NCBI RefSeq assembly: GCF_016862075.1
Contig: NZ_BOMG01000064.1
Span: 186,001 to 250,000, forward strand
DNA length: 64,000 bases
Reading direction: 5' to 3'
Source: Actinoplanes couchii
GTDB lineage: Bacteria; Actinomycetota; Actinomycetes; Mycobacteriales; Micromonosporaceae
Part shown: positions 58,067-64,000 of the stretch, piece after piece
Layout of the letters: every line of letters starts with the position of its first letter
Position numbering within the stretch: position 1 is the stretch's first letter
Position numbers and translations under genes: made by a program
Notes under the pieces: generated by a model
The model's database searches: none
Told to the model about the DNA's origin: nothing
The model's input: the letters and a program-made list of their open reading frames with translations, nothing else

Positions 58067-59385
58067 CCCGTGTCCTGGGTATCGAACTGCGCCGGTCCGC
58101 GGCGATCGGCACCGCACTGATCCTGGCCGTGATCGGCGCCCTGCTGCTCTACTTCGCCGAGCAGATCTACTTCGCGGACGGCTGGATGCAGCTGGCGATG
58201 ACCATGCGGCTGTACCTGGCCCTGCTGTGGCCGCTGGCGCTGGCGGCCGGAGCCTGGCAGGCCCGCCGGGACCAGCGGGCGAAGGTGGCGGAACTGTTCG
58301 CCACCACCCCGCGACCGCAGGCGCAACGGTTCCTGCCGGTGGTCCTCGCGATGACCGCCGCGGTGGTGACCGGTTACCTCGCGATGGGGCTGGCCGGAGC
58401 GGCGTGGATCGCGGGCACCGCCACCTACCTGCCGGTCGCGACGTTCGCGGTGCTCGGGGTCGGGCTGCTGGCGCTGGTCGCCGCGGTCTGGCTGGGCCTG
58501 GCCGTCGGCCGGCTGATCCCCTCGCCGGTGACCGCGCCGCTGCTGGGCATCGCCGGTCTGGCCACGCTGCTGCTGATCCCCGGCGCGACCCGGCCTAAGG
58601 GCTGGCTGGCGCTGCTGCTGTCCCCGATCTACGAGATGAACATGCCCGGCCCGTTCCAGACGTTGCCCGGCGTCGCCAGTGCCGCGCAGGCGCTCTGGCT
58701 GGCCGGGCTGGCCGCCGGCGCGCTGCTGTTGCTGGTCGCCGCCGGCTGGCGGTGGCGGGTGACCGCGCTGCTGCCGGTGGCGCTGGGCCTGGCCCTCGGG
58801 ATCGCGGTCATGCCGCACGAGGACCGGGTCGTCCGCAACGCGGTCGACATGACAGCGAAGGAACTCGTCTGTGCCGACGGGGAACCCCGGGTGTGCCTGA
58901 GCCGGATCCACGCCGGACTGCTGCCCGAGGTGACCGGACCGGCCCGGGAGGCGCTGACCATGCTGGCGACGATTCCGGGCGCACCGGACCGCGTCCACGA
59001 GGACACCACCACCTTCTCCCCCGACGCCTACCCCGCGGAGACCGCCGATGTCGTGCTGCTCAGCATCACCGTCGGCCCGGACGCCCATGTCGAGAACAGC
59101 GCCGACCTGGTGACCGACGTCCTGGTCCGGGCATTGAGCAACCCCTACTCGTGCGAGGGCAGCGGCGGACGGACCGACGCGCTGGCCGCCGCGTTCTGGC
59201 TCCGCGACCGCGAACCGGTCCTGAACGGCCCGCACGACCCGACGATGGTCGGCGAGGCGACCGCCATCTGGCAGGGCCTCACCAGCCTGCCCGCCGACGA
59301 GGCGACCGCCCGGGTCGCGGCACTGCGCAAGGCCGCGGTCGACTGCACCGCCACCGACGGCACCCTGCTCGGCGAAACCCGATGA
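58063..59385 (+). CDS. ABC transporter membrane protein with C-terminal soluble domain
   Basis: A 440-residue protein. The N-terminal 250 residues contain about seven TMs (for example ALILAVIGALLLYFAEQIY, LYLALLWPLALAAGAW, VVTGYLAMGLAGAAWI, LAGLAAGALLLLVAAGW). The C-terminal 170 residues are soluble, with an early Cys pair (LVCADGEPRVCLSRIHAG), and lie probably outside. It matches the ABC-2-like permeases that follow such ATPases. ATGA overlaps couple it to both neighbours. Confidence 0.75.
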   Translation: MTRVLGIELRRSAAIGTALILAVIGALLLYFAEQIYFADGWMQLAMTMRLYLALLWPLALAAGAWQARRDQRAKVAELFATTPRPQAQRFLPVVLAMTAAVVTGYLAMGLAGAAWIAGTATYLPVATFAVLGVGLLALVAAVWLGLAVGRLIPSPVTAPLLGIAGLATLLLIPGATRPKGWLALLLSPIYEMNMPGPFQTLPGVASAAQALWLAGLAAGALLLLVAAGWRWRVTALLPVALGLALGIAVMPHEDRVVRNAVDMTAKELVCADGEPRVCLSRIHAGLLPEVTGPAREALTMLATIPGAPDRVHEDTTTFSPDAYPAETADVVLLSITVGPDAHVENSADLVTDVLVRALSNPYSCEGSGGRTDALAAAFWLRDREPVLNGPHDPTMVGEATAIWQGLTSLPADEATARVAALRKAAVDCTATDGTLLGETR

Positions 59386-59987
59386 GGTTGCTGACCCTCT
59401 ACCTGCGGTCCCGGTACGTCCTGCCGGCACTCGCCGCCGCCGGTACCGCCACGGTGGGCAGCTGGACGTTGTGGTCGGTGTTCTCCGACGAGCGTGACGT
59501 GGGCATACAGATGGTGGTGGTGACCGTGCTGATCCTGGTGGCCGCGCTCACCGCCACCCTGGACGGGCCGGACGACGAACTCGACGGCACCGGCGCCCTG
59601 CGCTGGCGGCCGCGACGGGCCGCGTACCTGCTGATGGTCTTGATCGTCGTGGTGGCCCTGATGCTGGTCACCCAGCTGACCGGAACCCGGTTCGGGCCCT
59701 CCGCGCTGGTGGTCCGGGACGCCGCCGGGCTGCTGGGGCTGACCGCACTGAGCGCCGTCGTGCTGGGCACCGCCCGCGCCTGGTTCCTGCCGCTGGGCTG
59801 GACGTTGGCCGCGGTGCTGTTCCCGCACACCGACACGGTCACCGGCAGGATTCTGACCTGGCAGGCCCAGGCGCCGGGAGACACCGCGGCGGTGAGCACG
59901 GCCGCGGTGCTGGCCCTCGGCGGTCTGGTCGCCTACGCCTGGTACGGGTCGGCCCGGCGGGCGCCCGCCGAAGCCGCCCAGCGCTGA
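59382..59987 (+). CDS. Membrane protein, second permease component
   Basis: A 201-residue membrane protein with about six TMs (VLPALAAAGTATVGSWTLW, IQMVVVTVLILVAALTATL, AAYLLMVLIVVVALMLVTQL, AAGLLGLTALSAVVLGTARAW, and two more). It is the last gene of the sigma/anti-sigma/ABC operon and is probably a second membrane subunit or accessory protein of that transporter. No family name can be given from sequence alone. Confidence 0.7.
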   Translation: MRLLTLYLRSRYVLPALAAAGTATVGSWTLWSVFSDERDVGIQMVVVTVLILVAALTATLDGPDDELDGTGALRWRPRRAAYLLMVLIVVVALMLVTQLTGTRFGPSALVVRDAAGLLGLTALSAVVLGTARAWFLPLGWTLAAVLFPHTDTVTGRILTWQAQAPGDTAAVSTAAVLALGGLVAYAWYGSARRAPAEAAQR

Positions 59988-60037
59988 TCGGGTTTTCGGA
60001 ACCTCATGTCCGGGGCGCGGCGGCCGATGGTCGCGAG

Positions 60038-61555
60038 GTGGAGAAGCTGACCGACGTCGACGCCGCCGTTCTGGAGATCGAGGACGGCGAGGTCTGGGAC
60101 GCGGTCGCGGCGTTCGACAGCGCGGTCCGGCTGGAACGGCAGGCGCGCGCCCTGGGTGACGACCTGCTGGTCCAGCGGGCGCGGCTGTGCCGGGTGACCA
60201 TGTTGATGCGTACCGGCGATCCGGTTGTCGCGGTCCGGAACATCTGGGGCGTGCACCGGTGGGCGGACCAGCATCGTGAGACCAGGCTGCAGGCCCGGGT
60301 GCAGATGGTCTGGTCGGCGCTGCACTATGTGCTGGGTGATGCGGCGAAAAGTCTGGAATGCGCGTTGCGGTCGGTGGAGCTGCTGGACGAGACCGCTACA
60401 TCGTACATGCGGGTCTGGCATCGGTTGAAGTTGGCGGACGCGCTGGCCGGGCTGGGGTCGATGGAGGCGGCGCGGGTCCGGTACGCGCATGCTGAAGAGC
60501 AATGTCATCGGTACGACCGCCCGGACCTGCTGTTGTGGGTGCTGAACAATCACGCGTACATGGAATTCGCCAACGGTGACCTGGAGCGCGCCGAACGTCT
60601 GGCGGACCGGCTGCGGGAGGCTGCTGCCGAGCTCAAGCCGGCGCAGCTGGACACGATCGGGCAGATCGAGATCGGGAACGGTCGTTTCGCTCGGGCCGAG
60701 CGGACGCTGTTGTTGTGCCTGGAGCGCTGCGGTGACGGGCGGGAGGAGGAGGGGCATTCGCTGGCCGGGTATCTGTTGACGTTGGCGCGGGCCCGGCGTG
60801 GTCTGGGTGCCTATGATCGGGCGCAGTCCAGTCTGGACGAGTCGCGGGCGTTGTGTGATCGGCGGGATCTGGGGCACGTTCTGGTGCAGGTGCACGAGGA
60901 GCAGGCCGAGTTGTATGCCGCGCGTGGCGAGCATGCGGCGGCGTTCGCGTCGTTCAAGGAGTTCCATCGGGCGTACGTCAGCCGGTACACCGCGGATCAG
61001 GAGTCGCAGGCGCGTACCAGGCAGGCGTTGTTCGAGACGGCTGAGGCTCGCGAGGAGGCCCGCCGGGATCCGTTGACCGGGCTGCGGAACCGTCGTTTCG
61101 TGGATGAGCGGTTGCCGGCTTTGATCGACGGTGACCCGTCGCTGACGGTGGCGCTGGTGGACGTGGACCATTTCAAGCGCATCAACGACGAGTTGTCCCA
61201 CGACGTGGGCGACCAGGTGTTGGTGACGTTGTCCCAGCTGCTGGTGGACGGTGTGGCGTCGTCGGTGCCCGACGGTTTCGCGGCCAGGTTGGGCGGCGAG
61301 GAGTTCCTGCTGGTGCTGCCTCGGACCCCGCTGCCGGACGCGTTGAGCCTGGTGGACCGCATCCGCGAGACGGTGAGCGCCCACCCGTGGGAGATGCCGT
61401 TCCCGGTGACGATCAGTGCCGGCTTGGCGAGCGTGGAGTCAGCCCCCACCCGCACCCAGGCGGCCGTGGTCGCGGTAGCGGATCGCAACTTGTACGCGGC
61501 AAAGCGCTCAGGCCGAAACCGGGTAATGTGCGAGACCCTACAGCCGACCGCCTGA
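60038..61555 (+). CDS. Diguanylate cyclase with N-terminal TPR-like region
   Basis: A 505-residue cytoplasmic protein. The first 325 residues are helical repeats of TPR type (for example DGEVWDAVAAFDSAVRLERQAR, ANGDLERAERLADRLREAAAE). The C-terminal GGDEF domain has DPLTGLRNRRFVDERLPAL, VDVDHFKRINDELSHDVGD and active loop LGGEEFLLVLPR. The product-binding RxxD I-site is absent (the residues before are PDGFAAR), so feedback inhibition is probably missing. Makes c-di-GMP under control of a protein partner. GTG start; monocistronic. Confidence 0.88.
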   Translation: MEKLTDVDAAVLEIEDGEVWDAVAAFDSAVRLERQARALGDDLLVQRARLCRVTMLMRTGDPVVAVRNIWGVHRWADQHRETRLQARVQMVWSALHYVLGDAAKSLECALRSVELLDETATSYMRVWHRLKLADALAGLGSMEAARVRYAHAEEQCHRYDRPDLLLWVLNNHAYMEFANGDLERAERLADRLREAAAELKPAQLDTIGQIEIGNGRFARAERTLLLCLERCGDGREEEGHSLAGYLLTLARARRGLGAYDRAQSSLDESRALCDRRDLGHVLVQVHEEQAELYAARGEHAAAFASFKEFHRAYVSRYTADQESQARTRQALFETAEAREEARRDPLTGLRNRRFVDERLPALIDGDPSLTVALVDVDHFKRINDELSHDVGDQVLVTLSQLLVDGVASSVPDGFAARLGGEEFLLVLPRTPLPDALSLVDRIRETVSAHPWEMPFPVTISAGLASVESAPTRTQAAVVAVADRNLYAAKRSGRNRVMCETLQPTA

Positions 61556-61609
61556 CGTACGCCCCCGCCGTAGTCGGTTCATGATCGACTTGCTAGTTTA
61601 TCCAGGCAG

Positions 61610-61697
61610 GTCCGGGTGGCGGAATGGCAGACGCGCTAGCTTGAGGTGCTAGTGCCCTTTATCGGGCGTGGGGGTTCAAGTCCCCCCTCGGACACCA
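61610..61697 (+). tRNA. tRNA-Leu (anticodon GAG)
   Basis: A class II tRNA of 88 nt including encoded CCA. Acceptor arms GTCCGGG and CTCGGAC pair; the anticodon loop TTGAGGT sits between CTAGC and GCTAG; a long variable arm (TGCCCTTTATCGGGCG) and T-arm GGGGGTTCAAGTCCCCC are present. The anticodon GAG reads leucine CUC/CUU codons. Confidence 0.95.
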
Positions 61698-61719
61698 ATT
61701 AAAGACACGGGAACTCGCC

Positions 61720-62130
61720 GGGGTGCAAACCTCGGCGAGAGGTGTTTCTGGGCCAGGGCGGTAGGTCATCCGCAGGCCGATACGGCTGTACAGCTCGGCC
61801 TTGTCTCGCGGGTCGGCGTCACGCAGCAGCCGGAACAGATCGTTGAACGCGTCGGCGATGGCGTCGATCTGGTCGGTGCTCATCCGTTGGAGCGGCGCCT
61901 CGGTGAGACCCAGCCGTGCCTACGCAGCTTCCTGATTGTCGTGGTCCCGCTGATCCAGTCGGCGATCAGTGCGGGGTAGCCGCCAGCGTCGCGGGTCGCC
62001 CGGTAGCGGGTGATCTTAGCGTCCGCGTCGGCGATGGCCTGCCGTAACTTTTCGACCTCTCCGCGGTGTCGTGGGCGGCGAGTACGTCGCGGTACTTACC
62101 GTCGCAGATGCCGCAGGCCTGCAAATCACC
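61720..62130 (-). pseudogene. Decayed large serine recombinase, C-terminal part
   Basis: Minus-strand fragments match the C-terminus of actinomycete integrative-element recombinases. One reads CGICDGKYRDVLAAHD (zinc ribbon), another EKLRQAIADADAKITRYRATRDAGGYPALIADWI (coiled coil, in pieces), and a third DAIADAFNDLFRLLRDADPRDKAELYSRIGLRMTYRPG. They lie in different frames and the catalytic N-terminal domain is absent. It sits just after tRNA-Leu, so this marks a former integration. No intact att duplication was seen. Confidence 0.65.
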
Positions 62131-62161
62131 AGCCTGGTCTTGGTCGCGGCCAAACTGGGGA

Positions 62162-62193
62162 CCGTTCCGAGACCGGGTCCGGTCTCGGAACGG
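62162..62193. terminator. Long perfect hairpin
   Basis: Perfect 15-bp arms CCGTTCCGAGACCGG and CCGGTCTCGGAACGG with a 2-nt spacer, 34 nt downstream of the CU044_5270-type gene stop (minus strand). Probably its terminator, also separating it from the recombinase remnant. Confidence 0.6.
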
Positions 62194-62226
62194 TTTATCG
62201 AACTCCGAGGCTTTCTCGAAGTATTG

Positions 62227-63213
62227 TCAGGGGCGGTTTCCGGCCTTGTCGACCACCGCCCGCTCGATCACCGCCGAGGTGCCGGTCAGCGTGCCGGCTT
62301 TGCCGTCTAGGGTGTCGGCGACGAGATAGCTGCGCTGACCCAGGTATTCAAAAGTGGCCGGGTCGAAGATCCACTCGGTGCGTTCGTCGAGGTACGTCAT
62401 CGCCACTGCCACGCCGGGCCGGCCCAGCGCGTCGACCGACTTCTCGACCATGGTTACCCCGGGGATCTTCGCCGCAGCCCGGAACAGCGCCCCGGTCAAG
62501 GCCGGGGACAGCGCCGACTCGTCCACGGTGTCGCCGATGTAGTCGAAGGCAGCGTGATCGCGGGGCTTGTTGGTGTCCTCCTTCGTGGCGGCGTAGACCT
62601 GCTCCAGCAGTACGTCCGGGTCGGCGGGCAGTTCCGTCCACTTCCGGTGCGGCTCCGGATCCTGCAGGACGATGTCGAAGCCCCGCTCCCGGATCAGCCC
62701 GTCACCGGAACGCAGCGGAACCCAGATCTCCCGGTCGTGCAGCGCCTCCATCACCCGCGGGTCGACACCGGCCATCTGCTGGTCCGGACCGTTCTCCGGG
62801 AAGGTGAGGAACCCGACCCGGCTCTTGACGTAGACGAATCCGCTGTCGCCGGACGGTGGCTTCTCCTCGGCGGCGGCGGCGACCCGTTTCAGCAGCACCG
62901 TGGCCCCGTCCACGGAGGCACGCTGGACCGGGACGATGATCGGTGCGACGTACGTCTGGCGAATCTCGGTGCCGCCGGCCCACGGGCGGATCGCCACTAC
63001 GGCTCCGCCGAGCAGCACCGCGGCCATGGCCGCCGCCGTCACCAGGACAATCCGCAGTCGACGGGCCGACGGGCGGGCGCTGATACCGGTCATCAGGGTC
63101 CGCTTCAGGTTCCGCTGCCGGTCCGGGGTCAGGTCCCGGGCATCGGCCGGCGGCAACAGTCGCAGAAGGTCTTCGCGGATCATGTCGTCCTGCTCATGCT
63201 GCCTGGCGGTCAT
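62227..63213 (-). CDS. CU044_5270-family membrane-anchored protein
   Basis: A 328-residue protein with a cytoplasmic N-terminus (LLRLLPPADARDLTPDR), one TM (LRIVLVTAAAMAAVLLGGAVVAI, about 54-75) and a large external domain (VLLKRVAAAAEEKPP, FVYVKSRVGFLTF, WTELPADPDVLLEQVYAAT, PGVTMVEKSVDALGRPGVAVAM). This is the CU044_5270 pattern, always found beside an ECF sigma gene, and likely regulates or senses for it. The ATG overlaps the sigma stop. Confidence 0.85.
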   Translation of the reverse strand: MTARQHEQDDMIREDLLRLLPPADARDLTPDRQRNLKRTLMTGISARPSARRLRIVLVTAAAMAAVLLGGAVVAIRPWAGGTEIRQTYVAPIIVPVQRASVDGATVLLKRVAAAAEEKPPSGDSGFVYVKSRVGFLTFPENGPDQQMAGVDPRVMEALHDREIWVPLRSGDGLIRERGFDIVLQDPEPHRKWTELPADPDVLLEQVYAATKEDTNKPRDHAAFDYIGDTVDESALSPALTGALFRAAAKIPGVTMVEKSVDALGRPGVAVAMTYLDERTEWIFDPATFEYLGQRSYLVADTLDGKAGTLTGTSAVIERAVVDKAGNRP

Positions 63214-63815
63214 CGGTCCCTCCCGTGGATCGTCTGGGCGGCGGGAAAACGGCTGTGGGCGGCGGCACCCCGGCTCTTCAGTTCGGCCTCGGCCAAGCTG
63301 CGCAACCTGTCCCTGGCCCGGGACAGTCGTGAGCGGACGGTGCCGACCGGGATGCCCAAGGCCTCGGCCGCCGACGCGTAGTCCAGCCCGGCCCAGACGC
63401 AGAGGGTGAACACATCCCGATAGGGCTGCCGGAGCCGCGCCAGCGCTGCCTTCGCCGCGGCCAGTTCCTCGCGCTCCTGTATGCGCCCGACCACGTCGTC
63501 GGCGAAATCCGGCACCTGCTGGTCCGGGAGCCGGTCCATGACCGCCCGGTGCCGCCGCATCGTCCGCCGCAGGTTGCGCAGCACGTTGGTGGCGATACCC
63601 AGCAGCCAGGGCAGCACGCTGTCGCCGTCCGGGCGCAGCCGGTGCCGTACCCGCCAGGCCTCGAAGAAGGTCAGCGAGACGACGTCCTCGGCCACGCTCC
63701 AGTCGGCGGACACCCGAATCGCGTGCCGGTAGACCGCGCCGGCGTGTTCCTCGAAGGCCTGCCCGAACGCCGCGACGTCACCGGCGCGGATCCGTGTTCG
63801 TAGTGAAGGGTTCAC
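63210..63815 (-). CDS. ECF-type RNA polymerase sigma factor
   Basis: A 201-residue sigma-70-family protein. Region 2: FGQAFEEHAGAVYRHAIRV, AEDVVSLTFFEAWRVRHRL, VLPWLLGIATNVLRNLRR. Region 4: LRQPYRDVFTLCVWAGLDY, AAEALGIPVGTVRSRLSRARDRL. GTG at 63815 was chosen as the natural family start. Pairs with the CU044_5270-type protein (GTGA-type overlap). Confidence 0.9.
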   Translation of the reverse strand: MNPSLRTRIRAGDVAAFGQAFEEHAGAVYRHAIRVSADWSVAEDVVSLTFFEAWRVRHRLRPDGDSVLPWLLGIATNVLRNLRRTMRRHRAVMDRLPDQQVPDFADDVVGRIQEREELAAAKAALARLRQPYRDVFTLCVWAGLDYASAAEALGIPVGTVRSRLSRARDRLRSLAEAELKSRGAAAHSRFPAAQTIHGRDR

Positions 63816-63924
63816 ATCAGATTCTGTCCGGAGGCAGCGGAAAGTTCCCAAAATCTTTCTATGACTGGAGGGACTCGAGCAAGGCCCGGCTGACAGGTCA
63901 TCCGCCCTGGCGAGGAAACACTGC

Positions 63925-64000
63925 TCACCACTGCAGGGCAAGCTCCAGGGGTCCGCGGACGTTGACGGAGTTGCGGATCGGCACGGTGGTGCCCGGGGGC
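63925..64000 (-). CDS. C-terminus of a probable cytochrome P450 (cut by window edge)
   Basis: Only the last 24-25 codons are visible. They read TVPIRNSVNVRGPLELALQW followed by TGA, which fits the usual end of bacterial P450s (…vrGp.eLpv.W). The rest lies beyond the right edge, so the call is tentative. Confidence 0.5.
   Translation of the reverse strand, partial: PPGTTVPIRNSVNVRGPLELALQW

Noticed and set aside
62071..62310. Plus-strand frames of about 80 codons after the tRNA
   Set aside because: They cross the recombinase remnant, the hairpin and the end of the CU044_5270-type gene; no independent support.

Overview
The window is high-GC actinomycete DNA with frequent GTG/TTG starts, strong codon-position GC bias and many 4-nt stop/start overlaps. 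A DUF574-type methyltransferase, a streptogrisin-like protease, a GH6 cellulase behind a CebR-type operator, ECF sigma modules and CU044_5270-type proteins suggest a filamentous soil actinobacterium, probably Micromonosporaceae (Actinoplanes-like). The genus is inferred from gene style, not proven. Both window edges cut genes.

Layout: 0-9 kb holds small secreted and membrane proteins, a NarL-type two-component pair, a cytoplasmic protein of five PAS repeats with no output domain, decayed catalase and LodA-like genes, a Gfo/Idh/MocA protein and an XRE regulator. 9-27.5 kb is the most coherent block, read here as a zinc-starvation locus: a COG0523 GTPase, cysteine-free paralogues of ribosomal proteins L32, S14, L33, L28 and L31, an MRF-like degenerate GTPase, a decayed PLP decarboxylase, and then a run of surface proteins surrounding a ZnuABC-like transporter. 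Eight copies of one His-containing domain (actinobacterial surface-anchored / choice-of-anchor M type) occur in seven genes, one of them inserted in the substrate-binding lipoprotein. The run also has a DUF916 protein, two proteins with a shared WxL-like C-terminus and one LAKTG-anchored protein. AT-rich palindromes resembling Zur boxes lie before the ribosomal genes, the MRF gene and the surface genes. A PadR/membrane-protein pair sits inside the block with its own operator.

27.5-34.4 kb is a carbohydrate uptake and catabolism locus: a fused double permease, a solute-binding lipoprotein, an IclR regulator with two tandem palindromes, an FAH-family hydrolase, a ThuA-domain protein and an oxidoreductase. 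34.4-40 kb holds miscellaneous genes, a broken pectate lyase, a secreted serine protease and an OmpR-type two-component system whose kinase lacks most of its sensor. 40-53.7 kb looks like a specialised-metabolism locus: an antiporter, a P450, an FMN alpha-hydroxy-acid oxidase, two very similar FAD monooxygenases, an MIO ammonia-lyase/aminomutase and an AMP-forming ligase, with an SGNH hydrolase and a membrane NACHT NTPase embedded. 53.8-64 kb has a cellulase, a secreted small protein, an ECF sigma/zinc-finger anti-sigma/ABC operon, a GGDEF protein, tRNA-Leu followed by a decayed serine recombinase, a second sigma-factor pair and the 3' end of a probable P450.

The best candidate for an under-described system is 15.2-27.6 kb. 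The sequence suggests a zinc (or other metal) relay across the cell wall in which sortase-anchored and WxL-like receptors share one domain with the transporter's binding protein. In that protein the domain takes the place where ZnuA normally carries its His-rich loop.
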